From an uncultured Erysipelotrichaceae bacterium (lineage in GTDB: Bacteria; Bacillota_I; Bacilli_A; RF39; UBA660): DNA of 18,623 bases. The position numbers and the translations under genes were made by a program. The notes under the pieces are model-generated. The model was given only the letters and a program-made list of their open reading frames with translations. It was not told where the DNA came from and did not search any database. Shown piece after piece: positions 6,137 through 12,954 of the stretch (within the stretch, counting starts at the first letter, position 1; the number at the start of each line of letters is the position of its first letter). The stretch covers positions 1 through 18,623 of the forward strand of contig CACXJP010000046.1 in assembly GCA_902768065.1 (NCBI GenBank), in the 5' to 3' direction.

Positions 6137-7033
6137 ATGTTTAGAATTTTTACTGATAAAGGTAGATATATTATTAAATTATTAAATCCAAATATTATGA
6201 AGAGACCAACTTCGATAAATAATTTTATTAAAGCAGAAAAATATGAAGAATTATTTAAAGAAAACAATATTAAAGCAGTTTATTCTCTAGAATTTAATAA
6301 TAAAAAGATGCAAGAAATTGATGGACAATATTTTTATGTATATGAATGGTATGATGGAAAATCTTTAAAAAATGAAGAAATAACTGAATATCATTGCAGA
6401 CAAATGGGAAAAACATTAGCTGAAATTCATAATATTGATCTTGGAAAAAGCGATTACAGTGAAAATGAAAAGAATATAGATTTTAAATACTATATAAATT
6501 TGGCTAAAGAAAAAGAATCTTCAATTTATGAGTTAATATATGATAAATTGGATATATTAAATGACAGTTTAAAAAAAGGTAACAATTCAATCAAAAATTT
6601 ACCTAATTTTTATTCTTTATGTCATAATGATATGGATCCTAAAAATGTAATGTGGTTAGATAATGATTATAAATTAATAGATTTGGAATGTTTAGGATAT
6701 TATAATCCATACTTGGAATTATATGAATTAGCATTATGTTGGTCAGGATATGAAAAGTGTAATATTAATTTTGATTTATTTAAAGTATTCTTTGAATCTT
6801 ATTTTGATAATTCTAGTCTAGATAAAAATATTGATTGGGAAGGTATTTATTATGCAAATAATAGAAGACTTGAATGGTTAGAATTTAATATTAGAAGATC
6901 TTTAATGATTGATTGTAACACTAAAGAGGAACAAAAAATAGGAATAAACGAGGTAAAAGAAACTATTGAGCATGTTATCTATTATGACAAAGCAAAGGAT
7001 GAAATATTGAAGAATATTAGCGATTTAATATGA
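6137..7033 (+). CDS. APH-family phosphotransferase (kinase fold), damaged 5' end
   Basis: Aminoglycoside phosphotransferase / choline kinase fold, which moves the ATP gamma-phosphate to a small hydroxyl compound. From ATG 6137: a Lys (K14 in YIIKLLNPNIM) for ATP binding, the catalytic loop CHNDMDPKN (H163, D165, N170), and LIDLE (D182) for Mg2+, followed by YYNPYLELYELAL typical of this Firmicutes group. Coding similarity starts further upstream: the same frame is open from 6038 and reads SLFNKIVNNLDLGNITEGP and VTGGLTHRM, matching the family N-terminus with its nucleotide-binding GG. No ATG, GTG or TTG lies in that frame. ATG 6042 is one base out of frame. Either a frameshift destroyed the start, or translation begins at 6137 and lacks about 30 residues. 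Function may be lost. The substrate cannot be predicted. Confidence 0.8.
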   Translation: MFRIFTDKGRYIIKLLNPNIMKRPTSINNFIKAEKYEELFKENNIKAVYSLEFNNKKMQEIDGQYFYVYEWYDGKSLKNEEITEYHCRQMGKTLAEIHNIDLGKSDYSENEKNIDFKYYINLAKEKESSIYELIYDKLDILNDSLKKGNNSIKNLPNFYSLCHNDMDPKNVMWLDNDYKLIDLECLGYYNPYLELYELALCWSGYEKCNINFDLFKVFFESYFDNSSLDKNIDWEGIYYANNRRLEWLEFNIRRSLMIDCNTKEEQKIGINEVKETIEHVIYYDKAKDEILKNISDLI

Positions 7034-7172
7034 TATGTTCTTCACCCTAGAACTAGTATAGTTCTAGGGATTTGAGAATATGTTCTATTGACCTAATACA
7101 GGCCTAGAGCATATGTTCTTCGCACTATAACAGGGCATTGCGAGAGCGTCTATATATTAGAGAGGTGATAAA
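7034..7172 (+). repeat. Type A leader element, copy 2
   Basis: It starts at the APH stop codon and ends at the GAGAGGTGA RBS of the HAD gene. It has a perfect 9-bp hairpin, CCCTAGAAC/GTTCTAGGG (7045-7053, 7061-7069). In the second hairpin the left arm (TTGACCTA) is the copy 1 form and the right arm (CTAGAGCA) is the copy 3 form, so they pair poorly. TATGTTCTTC occurs at both ends, at about 7035 and 7112. No T run follows either stem, so these are not simple terminators. Confidence 0.7.
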
Positions 7173-7174
7173 AA

Positions 7175-7753
7175 ATGATTAAAAATATTATTTTTGATAT
7201 AGGTGGAGTAATATTAGATGATAGTTTAGAAAACATTTCTAAAATATATGGAAAAGATATGAGTGACATTTATAAGAAAATATATAGTGGTAATTTTAAA
7301 GAATGTATACTAGGCAATATTAACATGACAGAATATCTTAAGCAGTTTCAATATGATAAAGACTATAAATATATTAGGGAAATATTAGACCCTGCAAATC
7401 AAAAAATATATACTCCATTAATAAAAGAAAATTATGAATATATATGTAATTTAAAAAATAGAGGTTATCACTTATATATATTATCTAATTTAACTAAAGA
7501 AACATATGATTATTTAAATTCCATCATTAATATAAACAAGTATTTTGATGGAGCAATATTTTCATATGATGTTGGTCTTAGAAAGCAAGAAGCAGATATT
7601 TTTAAATTGATAATTGATAAATATGATTTAGACTTAAAAGAAACAATATTTTTTGATGATAAAGAAAAAATTGTTAATAATGCAAAATCCGTGGGATTAA
7701 ATGCCAAAGTATTTAAATCTATAAATGATGTTGAAAGTGAGTTGTATTCATAA
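7175..7753 (+). CDS. HAD-superfamily hydrolase (HAD-IA, YihX-like)
   Basis: A Mg2+-dependent phosphatase, 192 residues. Motif I is FDIGGVI with nucleophile D8; the +2 position is Gly instead of the usual Asp, common in the YihX-like and related HAD-IA groups. Motif II is LSN (S104), motif III is LRKQEADIF (K137; the usual Pro after Lys is Gln), and motif IV is FFDDKEKIVNNAKSVG (D161, D162). The helical cap lies between residues 17 and 90. ATG 7175 follows GAGAGGTGA. All motifs are intact, so it is probably an active sugar- or nucleotide-phosphate phosphatase. It is a single gene behind type A leader copy 2. Confidence 0.9.
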   Translation: MIKNIIFDIGGVILDDSLENISKIYGKDMSDIYKKIYSGNFKECILGNINMTEYLKQFQYDKDYKYIREILDPANQKIYTPLIKENYEYICNLKNRGYHLYILSNLTKETYDYLNSIININKYFDGAIFSYDVGLRKQEADIFKLIIDKYDLDLKETIFFDDKEKIVNNAKSVGLNAKVFKSINDVESELYS

Positions 7754-7844
7754 TAATATGTTCTTTATTGTAATAGAAAAAAGAATTTATAAACAATTTG
7801 AAAGAGAAAATAGATGAAAGACTATATTTATTATATGATAGTAA

Positions 7845-7935
7845 AAGACTAGCCATTTAATGACTTAGTACTGACACGGATACCACTCATTGCAAATCCA
7901 TCGCAGGTTTAGAAAGGAAAAACTAAAATGAATAT
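7845..7935 (+). repeat. Partial type B element (middle module)
   Basis: GACTTAGTACTGACACGGAT and ACCACTCATTGCAAAT align with the middle of B copy 1 (1305-1350: CACTTAGAATTGACACTGAT, ACCACCCACGTTGAAT). A GAAAGGA RBS-like stretch and ATG 7928 follow, but that frame stops after 13 residues. It is probably the relic of a lost cassette. The stretch 7754-7844 shows nothing recognisable. Confidence 0.4.
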
Positions 7936-8032
7936 CAGAAAAATAAAGAACAATGCATTAATGGATTGAAATTTTATCCAATGAAAGTGGTTTTTTAATA
8001 ATATAATATGTTAAAAATGATTAAAGGTGTTA

Positions 8033-8064
8033 AAATCAATGTTAGTCATTGCATTGATTTTTTT
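8033..8064 (+). terminator. Intrinsic terminator upstream of the lipoprotein gene
   Basis: AAATCAATG (8033-8041) pairs perfectly with CATTGATTT (8052-8060), and T residues follow. It closes off the cassette transcripts before the lipoprotein promoter, whose -35 lies within the hairpin's right arm. Confidence 0.75.
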
Positions 8065-8081
8065 GAGTTTTGTGGTATAAT
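8054..8081 (+). promoter_or_regulatory. Promoter of the lipoprotein gene
   Basis: TTGATT (8054-8059) and an extended -10, TGGTATAAT (TATAAT 8076-8081), are separated by 16 bases. It lies about 25 bases before the RBS. Confidence 0.7.
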
Positions 8082-8107
8082 AGTATACCGAAATGGGGGA
8101 TATTATT

Positions 8108-8959
8108 TTGAAATTAGATTTTGTGAATAGAGATGCTATTCGAAATATAATGAAAAAAGGGACTTTAGTATTAGCAACTGGTGCTATATTATGCAGTTTA
8201 CCTGGTTGTAGTAGAGAAGTTTCAACAAATGCAAATGTCAAATATGATGTTATTGATACTATGGATGAGGAACTTGTTGCTAATGGTATTCAACAAAGAT
8301 TAGATGTACCTGGTGAAAACTTTGATTTAGTAGTAGATTATCGTTGTGCTTTAGAAGAAAATGCTAAATGGACAGTTACATCAGATAAGGAAATGTATAT
8401 AGGTGTACATACTGATGGATTAGATGATAAAATGAAAGTATTTATTGATAATGTCCATATTGATACTACTATTAGAAGTGTTTATCCATCAGTTGACGGT
8501 ATTACTCAAGATACTATGGATGATAGAATTCATAATTCTCAAATGTTAGGTTTTCCTATATCTGATGATAATACTTATAGTACTGTTAATTGTGTAGAAG
8601 GACAAAATCAAACTTTTATGCAAGGCTCATTTTATGGTTTTAATGGATATTCTAGTGGTACAGTTTCTGAAGAAAGATATGTAGAATCAGATTATCTAGC
8701 AGCTGGAGTTTATGCTAATAAGATTAATTCTATTATAGATTTAATTATTCAAAAAGAAGATGGTACTACTACTTGTGTATCTGTTCCATCAACTATTGGT
8801 ATTTCTGTTTGGCCATATATTGAAAGAGTTAATACTGATGGTTCATCAATGTTTAGATATTATTATTATAATGAAAATGATGGAAAAGTGGAATATAAAG
8901 ACTACACTATGGATGAGTATGAACAACAAACTCATTCAAATAAGCAATATCATAAATAA
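8108..8959 (+). CDS. Putative lipoprotein of unknown function
   Basis: About 283 residues. The N-terminus has a lysine pair (MKKGTLVLATG) followed by a hydrophobic run and LPGC, a fit to a lipoprotein signal with Cys as the first mature residue. The mature part is acidic and beta-rich, with no membrane segment and no family I recognise. TTG 8108 is chosen because GGGGGA lies seven bases before it. ATG 8093 has no RBS, and ATG 8150 would give a textbook signal peptide but has only a weak RBS. Codons end in T as in the downstream core genes. It has its own promoter and terminator, so it is probably a resident gene between two cassette groups. Confidence 0.75.
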   Translation: MKLDFVNRDAIRNIMKKGTLVLATGAILCSLPGCSREVSTNANVKYDVIDTMDEELVANGIQQRLDVPGENFDLVVDYRCALEENAKWTVTSDKEMYIGVHTDGLDDKMKVFIDNVHIDTTIRSVYPSVDGITQDTMDDRIHNSQMLGFPISDDNTYSTVNCVEGQNQTFMQGSFYGFNGYSSGTVSEERYVESDYLAAGVYANKINSIIDLIIQKEDGTTTCVSVPSTIGISVWPYIERVNTDGSSMFRYYYYNENDGKVEYKDYTMDEYEQQTHSNKQYHK

Positions 8960-8979
8960 AAGGAGTTATACTCCTTTTT
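8958..8979 (+). terminator. Intrinsic terminator of the lipoprotein gene
   Basis: AAAAGGAG/CTCCTTTT, an 8-bp stem with a 5-base loop, runs into a T run and starts inside the stop codon. Confidence 0.85.
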
Positions 8980-9033
8980 CTTATGTTATAATTTGTTGAT
9001 GTTATTACGATAAAAGTAATAAGGGGTGTATAT

Positions 9034-9230
9034 ATGTTCGCAATAATACTAAAATCAAAAGTAGCTAATGAAGTAAGTATTAAAATAATGGATACATTTG
9101 TTGGAATGAGATAGTATATTAAAAATGTTTTGTAATCAATAATATAGAAAATGAAAAAAATAATAAATGAAGTTATTAAAAAATTGCATTATAGATAATT
9201 AATTATATATATGATAAAATTTAAATGTAA
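9034..9230 (+). pseudogene. ORF6N gene copy 3, short relic
   Basis: GGGGTG before ATG 9034 corresponds to the GGAGTGGCA context in copy 2. MFAIILKSKVANEVSIKIMDTFVGMR aligns with MLATVIRTDVAAKVSIDIMRAFVRMR of copy 2. A TAG (9112-9114) stands where copy 2 has His. The middle of the gene is deleted. The region around 9160-9230 then matches the flank after copy 2 (AATAAATGA, TATAGATAAT, ATGATAAAATTTA). Only the end of the ORF6N domain and the 3' flank are left. Confidence 0.65.
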
Positions 9231-9405
9231 AACTTTAGTAAGTTATATTTAATAATATCAAAAAATGTGATATGTTCTTCGATCTAGAAGTGGTCTAGAA
9301 CTTGGATAATAAGAACATATTCTATTGCTCTAGTATAGACCTAGAGCATATATTCTTTGCACCATTACAGGGTACTTAGGTAGTGCCTGTATATCAGAGA
9401 GGAGA
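9185..9405 (+). repeat. Type A leader element, copy 3
   Basis: The AT-rich flank is shared with copy 1. Hairpin 1 is TCTAGA/TCTAGA (9283-9288, 9294-9299). Hairpin 2 has a perfect stem TGCTCTAG/CTAGAGCA (9326-9333, 9341-9348) on a lower AAGAA/TTCTT stem. Where copy 1 has ATTGA/TCAAT, this copy has a different sequence that still pairs. The end, GGTACTTAGGTAGTGCC, forms a small hairpin, and GAGAGGAGA follows as the RBS. Confidence 0.65.
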
Positions 9406-9411
9406 TAAACT

Positions 9412-9762
9412 ATGGTTTTTAATGGTATAAGTAAAGTATTTTCTACAAAAGACAATGAACAGTATAAAACAATAGTTGCCTTTTGGGATGAAATGTCTCA
9501 ATTATATGGAATGGAAAACATTAGAGGGTTGGGATATAATTGGACAGAAGATTCAATTGAATATGTTATAGGTTTAAAAAATGGTGTTATAGATAATGCG
9601 AATTGTGATGTAGAATTACCTAATGATGGTTGGTCTATTGTAATAGGGGATACGAATAAACTTCCCTTAATATATAAAAAAATATATGAAGGTGGTCCAT
9701 TAAAATACGAAATTGAAATGTTTTTTGAAAATGATAAGTGTGAAATATGGTATTATAGATAA
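9412..9762 (+). CDS. GyrI-like / AraC effector-binding domain protein
   Basis: A stand-alone ligand-binding domain of 116 residues with no DNA-binding part. GISKVFSTKDNEQYKTIVAFWDE, GLGYNWTEDSIEYVIGL, PNDGWSIVIG and LKYEIEMFFEND follow the order of strands and helices in the GyrI-like (SOUL/AraC-binding) fold. That fold binds small hydrophobic or cationic compounds and sometimes modifies drug action. ATG 9412 follows GAGGAGA. The neighbours are a GNAT acetyltransferase downstream and an A leader upstream. The family call rests on motif memory and is moderately sure. The ligand is unknown. Confidence 0.65.
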   Translation: MVFNGISKVFSTKDNEQYKTIVAFWDEMSQLYGMENIRGLGYNWTEDSIEYVIGLKNGVIDNANCDVELPNDGWSIVIGDTNKLPLIYKKIYEGGPLKYEIEMFFENDKCEIWYYR

Positions 9763-9845
9763 GATTTATATTATCTATTTTATGAAGAACCAATTAATAA
9801 TCAATTTGATAGAAAATGAAATTATATAAAGTAAGGAGTGATAAA

Positions 9846-10301
9846 ATGAACGAAAATGTTGAGTTAGTTCCATATACAGATGATGATTATGATTTTGTGT
9901 ATGAAGTAAAGAAAAGTGCATATAAAAAATATGTTGAAGAATGCTGGGGTTCATGGGAGGAAGAAAATCAAAAAAATTATTTTGAAAAGTTTATATCAAC
10001 TGTAAAGGATAATGCTTATATAATTATGTATGGAGATAAAAAGATTGGTTTTTATAATGGAGAAATATTAGAAAATGGTAACTATGAAGTTGGAAATATT
10101 TGTATTATTCCTGAATACCAAGGTAAAGGTATAGGAAGTAAAATTTTAAAAGATATTTTGGAAGAAAATAAAGATAAAAATATAGAAATTCAATATTTTA
10201 AACAAAATCCAGTTGGGAAATTATATGATAGATTAGGTTTTGCATCCAATGGTGAAACTGAATTTCATTATAAAATGATCAAAGGAAAAACTAAAGAATA
10301 G
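9846..10301 (+). CDS. GNAT-family N-acetyltransferase
   Basis: A cytosolic enzyme of 151 residues that moves an acetyl group from acetyl-CoA to an unknown amine. The acetyl-CoA loop is IIPEYQGKGIGSKIL (QGKGIG, residues 92-97). Late motif B is KLYDRLGF, and the protein ends in a beta strand (TEFHYKMIK). ATG 9846 with AAGGAGTG upstream is preferred over ATG 9816, which has no RBS. It lies 83 bases after the GyrI-like gene with no terminator visible, so the two may be co-transcribed. No A or B leader precedes it. Confidence 0.9.
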   Translation: MNENVELVPYTDDDYDFVYEVKKSAYKKYVEECWGSWEEENQKNYFEKFISTVKDNAYIIMYGDKKIGFYNGEILENGNYEVGNICIIPEYQGKGIGSKILKDILEENKDKNIEIQYFKQNPVGKLYDRLGFASNGETEFHYKMIKGKTKE

Positions 10302-10311
10302 AATTGATGGG

Positions 10312-10419
10312 GTGATTAATTTTATAGGTACAAGACCCTATTATGAATTTAATAATGGAGAGATATTTGAAAATAGTTCAGATTATGTTTTATTAAATCA
10401 GGAATATCATCAAAAATAA
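10312..10419 (+). CDS. 35-residue ORF of unknown function, possible gene fragment
   Basis: A GTG start directly after GATGGGG, 10 bases past the GNAT stop, gives IGTRPYYEFNNGEIFENSSDY and ends at TAA 10417-10419. The sequence looks like real protein rather than noise, but I do not recognise it. It may be the start of a truncated cassette gene. Confidence 0.3.
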   Translation: MINFIGTRPYYEFNNGEIFENSSDYVLLNQEYHQK

Positions 10420-10448
10420 AAACTGATAAATATATTTTTTGTTTAAGT

Positions 10449-10507
10449 TCAATGACCTAGACAGAGTATTGTATAGGTGATACAATATAGAGGATGATTA
10501 CTATATG
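10449..10507 (+). repeat. Possible relic of a type A leader
   Basis: CAATGACCTAGACAG resembles CTATTGACCTAGTACAG of the A copies. A 7-bp hairpin, ATTGTAT/ATACAAT (10468-10474, 10480-10486), follows. AGAGGATGA comes next, before an ATG (10505) whose frame stops after five codons. Similarity is short and the call is weak. Confidence 0.25.
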
Positions 10508-10555
10508 TATTATAATGATTGAATATTACTTAAAGTATTTAAATAAAACGATGAG

Positions 10556-10577
10556 CAGGTAAGAATAACCTGTTTTT
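10556..10577 (+). terminator. Weak terminator before the core operon
   Basis: CAGGT/ACCTG, a 5-bp stem with a 7-base loop, is followed by five T. Confidence 0.45.
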
Positions 10578-10628
10578 AGTATAAGTTAATTCTTATGGAT
10601 ACTGATAAATAATAGAATGGATGGTATT

Positions 10629-10838
10629 ATGTATATTGATGAAGATGAATTTGATTTTGAGAGTCTTAGACAGGATTTAGTGGATCACTTTACTGCGGCT
10701 ATGTTTAATGTTTCACCGGTTGCGATGATAGATTTAACGCAAGTAGAAAGTGCTAGCTATGAAGAACTTATTAGAATTGCTGTTAGAAATAATTTTGATT
10801 TAAATAAGTATATAAATAATAATGGTTTTAAACGTTAG
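10629..10838 (+). CDS. Small acidic protein of unknown function
   Basis: 69 residues from ATG 10629, which has TGGATGG upstream; ATG 10617 is possible and adds four residues. The N-terminus is acidic (MYIDEDEFDFESLRQDLVDHF), followed by a hydrophobic AAMFNVSPVAMIDL segment and a predicted helix, SYEELIRIAVRNNFDL. No known domain. It lies 16 bases before the inositol-monophosphatase-like gene and is probably the first gene of that operon. Confidence 0.6.
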   Translation: MYIDEDEFDFESLRQDLVDHFTAAMFNVSPVAMIDLTQVESASYEELIRIAVRNNFDLNKYINNNGFKR

Positions 10839-10854
10839 GAATTATGGTGATTTT

Positions 10855-11631
10855 ATGGATGAATATTTAGTTTTTGCTAAGGACATTGCTTCTTATGCTG
10901 GAAAAATTATGAAAAAATATTTTGTAGGGGATAACGGATCTAACTACAAATATGATCAAACTATTGTAACAAAGGCTGATACGGAAATAAATCATTATTT
11001 GATTGAACAAGTTAGAAAAAAATATCCTAATCACTCTGTTGATGGTGAAGAGGAACAAAATGAAGTTAAGAGCAAGTATGTTTGGGTATGTGACCCTGTT
11101 GATGGGACGGCAATGTATGCTAGACATATTCCTGTTGCAGTTTTTTCTCTTGCTTTAGTTATTGATGGTGTTTCTACAGTTGGAGTTGTTTATGATCCTT
11201 TTACTGATAGTTTATATACCGCTATAAAAGGAAAAGGTGCTTTTAAAAATGGGGAAAGAATACATGTAAATGATGTTTTGTTAGATGATAAAAAAAGTGT
11301 TCTTAATATAGATATATGGCCTGCTGCTAAATATAATATTTGTAATGTTTTATTTGACTTAAATAAAAGGACTTATACTGTTGCTATTGGAAGTGTTATT
11401 AGAGCTTGCATGTGTGTTGCTAATGGTGATTTTACTGCTGCAGTATATCCAGGAAGAAAACATAAAAATTGCGATATTGCAGCTGCTAAGGTTATTGTTG
11501 AAGAAGCTGGAGGAAAAGTAACAGATTTTTATGGTGATGATCAAAGATATGATGAAAGTATAAATGGAGCAATTATTAGTAATGGTTTAGTACATGATGA
11601 TATAATTAAAATTACTGAAAAGAATAAGTAG
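10855..11631 (+). CDS. Inositol monophosphatase family protein
   Basis: A Mg2+-dependent phosphatase of 258 residues that hydrolyses small phosphomonoesters (inositol phosphate, histidinol phosphate or 3',5'-bisphosphate nucleotide; not decidable here). Metal-site motifs are GEEE (64-67), CDPVDGTAMY (D80, D83; family DPxDGTxxF) and CDIAAAKVIVEEAGG (D207; family WDxAAG, with Cys for Trp). ATG 10855 has GGTGA six bases upstream. The earlier in-frame codon at 10822 would overlap the preceding gene. The tsaC-like gene begins right after the stop, so they are translationally close. Other candidates would be SuhB, HisN or CysQ types. Confidence 0.88.
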   Translation: MDEYLVFAKDIASYAGKIMKKYFVGDNGSNYKYDQTIVTKADTEINHYLIEQVRKKYPNHSVDGEEEQNEVKSKYVWVCDPVDGTAMYARHIPVAVFSLALVIDGVSTVGVVYDPFTDSLYTAIKGKGAFKNGERIHVNDVLLDDKKSVLNIDIWPAAKYNICNVLFDLNKRTYTVAIGSVIRACMCVANGDFTAAVYPGRKHKNCDIAAAKVIVEEAGGKVTDFYGDDQRYDESINGAIISNGLVHDDIIKITEKNK

Positions 11632-11640
11632 ATGTTATAT

Positions 11641-12243
11641 ATGAAAAAAGTTATTTATGATGAAAATGAAATTAATGATTTAGCTTCTATATTGGATAAT
11701 AATGAAGTTATATGTGTTCCTACTGATACTGTTTTTGGATTGTGCTCTAAGACTAATTCTCTTGAAGCATATAATAATCTTGTAGATATCAAAGATAGAC
11801 CTATTAATAAATTATTTCCTGTTATGTGTTCAGATATTGAACAAATAAGAGATCTTGCTTTAATAAATGATAATGCTGAAAAAATTATAAAGGAATTTAT
11901 GCCGGGACCTCTTACTATAATACTGAAGATAAAAGATAATCCTCATAATTATATTGATTTAAAACAAGACACCATTGCGATTAGACTTGCTACTTCTGAT
12001 GTCTTATATAAACTAATTAAGTTGATTGATTGTCCTTTATTTATGACTAGTGCTAATAAGAGTGGGGCAAGTCCTTGTAAAAATATTGATGAGGTTATTT
12101 GTCAAATTCCTAACATTGGCGGAATATTAAAAGGTAGTATCTTTTATTCTATTCCAAGTACTATTATAGATTGTTCTAATGATGATATTAAGATTATTCG
12201 AAATGGTCCTATTACTTTAGAAGATATTAAAAAAGTGTTATAA
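11641..12243 (+). CDS. tsaC: L-threonylcarbamoyladenylate synthase (TsaC/YrdC type)
   Basis: Makes threonylcarbamoyl-AMP from Thr, bicarbonate and ATP for the t6A modification of tRNAs reading ANN codons; an essential pathway. About 200 residues, so this is the short YrdC/TsaC form without the Sua5 C-terminal domain. VPTDTVFGL (27-35), the IKDRP loop, MPGPLTIILK, IAIRLATSD and MTSANKSGASP are the family landmarks of the nucleotide and substrate cleft. ATG 11641 (MKKVIY) is chosen. ATG 11632, one base after the previous stop, is equally possible and adds three residues; neither has a clear RBS, which suggests translational coupling. Confidence 0.92.
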   Translation: MKKVIYDENEINDLASILDNNEVICVPTDTVFGLCSKTNSLEAYNNLVDIKDRPINKLFPVMCSDIEQIRDLALINDNAEKIIKEFMPGPLTIILKIKDNPHNYIDLKQDTIAIRLATSDVLYKLIKLIDCPLFMTSANKSGASPCKNIDEVICQIPNIGGILKGSIFYSIPSTIIDCSNDDIKIIRNGPITLEDIKKVL

Positions 12244-12260
12244 TATTTGTGGTGGTTATT

Positions 12261-12950
12261 ATGAAGAAAATTAATCGATATAAGGTATCTTTAGTTTTAA
12301 ATATTATTATTGTATTATTAACTGTTTTATCTACTATTTTTATGTTTACTGGTTTTAAATTTATGCATGGTGTTGAGCCTGTTTTAGAAAGTACTAAACT
12401 AGGAGCTTTTAAATATTTTACAGTTGATTCAAATGTTTTTGCTGGTATTATATCTTTATTATTTATATTTATTAATATTGGTATTTTAAAAGGAAAAAGT
12501 AAAAATATTTCTAAATCTTTGTATTTATTGAAACTTATGGCTACTTCTGGTGTTACTCTTACGTTTGCTGTTGTATTCTTATACTTAGGACATATAGCAC
12601 AAGGTGGAATTTATTCTTTATTATTAAATAGTAATTTATTTTTTCATTTAATTATTCCAATATTAAATATAGTTGATTTTGTTTTGTTTATTCAGTTTGA
12701 TGATGTTTTATATAAATATGCTTTTTATGGTTTAATACCTATGGGCTTGTATTCAATTTTTTATGCTACAAATGTTATCTTACACATTAATAATGGAATG
12801 GTTTCTCCTAAATATGACTGGTATTGGTTTGTTCAAAATGGAATATGGACTATGGTTTTTGTTATACCTATAATTGTTTCATTAAACTATATTATAAGTT
12901 TACTGCTAGTTTTATTTAATAAAAAGAAAAAGAAATTTATAGAGGGGTAA
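12261..12950 (+). CDS. Pr6Pr/AIG1-like integral membrane protein
   Basis: 229 residues with about six hydrophobic helices (starting near residues 10, 57, 85, 120, 155 and 195) and a lysine-rich C-terminus. KYFTVDSNVFAGI in the first loop, and NSNLFFHLIIPILNIVDFVLF later, match the pattern of the Pr6Pr/AIG1-like membrane family: a conserved FTxxSN and an FHxxxP His within a helix. Its function in bacteria is not established. A lipid-ester hydrolase role is known for the eukaryotic AIG1 relatives only. ATG 12261 follows GGTGG; the GTG at 12249 is less likely. It is 4 bases from the YfhO-like gene. Confidence 0.6.
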   Translation: MKKINRYKVSLVLNIIIVLLTVLSTIFMFTGFKFMHGVEPVLESTKLGAFKYFTVDSNVFAGIISLLFIFINIGILKGKSKNISKSLYLLKLMATSGVTLTFAVVFLYLGHIAQGGIYSLLLNSNLFFHLIIPILNIVDFVLFIQFDDVLYKYAFYGLIPMGLYSIFYATNVILHINNGMVSPKYDWYWFVQNGIWTMVFVIPIIVSLNYIISLLLVLFNKKKKKFIEG

Positions 12951-12954
12951 TAAT

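Noticed and set aside
7034..7069. First type A hairpin as intrinsic terminator
   Set aside because: The stem is perfect, but no T run follows in any of the three copies.
8760..8999. Plus-strand open frame overlapping the lipoprotein end
   Set aside because: It is a frame shadow of the lipoprotein gene and runs through its terminator.
3934..9405. Integron attC sites
   Set aside because: The long bulged hairpins and the single-gene layout suggested it, but the GTTRRRY and RYYYAAC core boxes are not found at the ends, and no integrase is visible. Kept only as an analogy.
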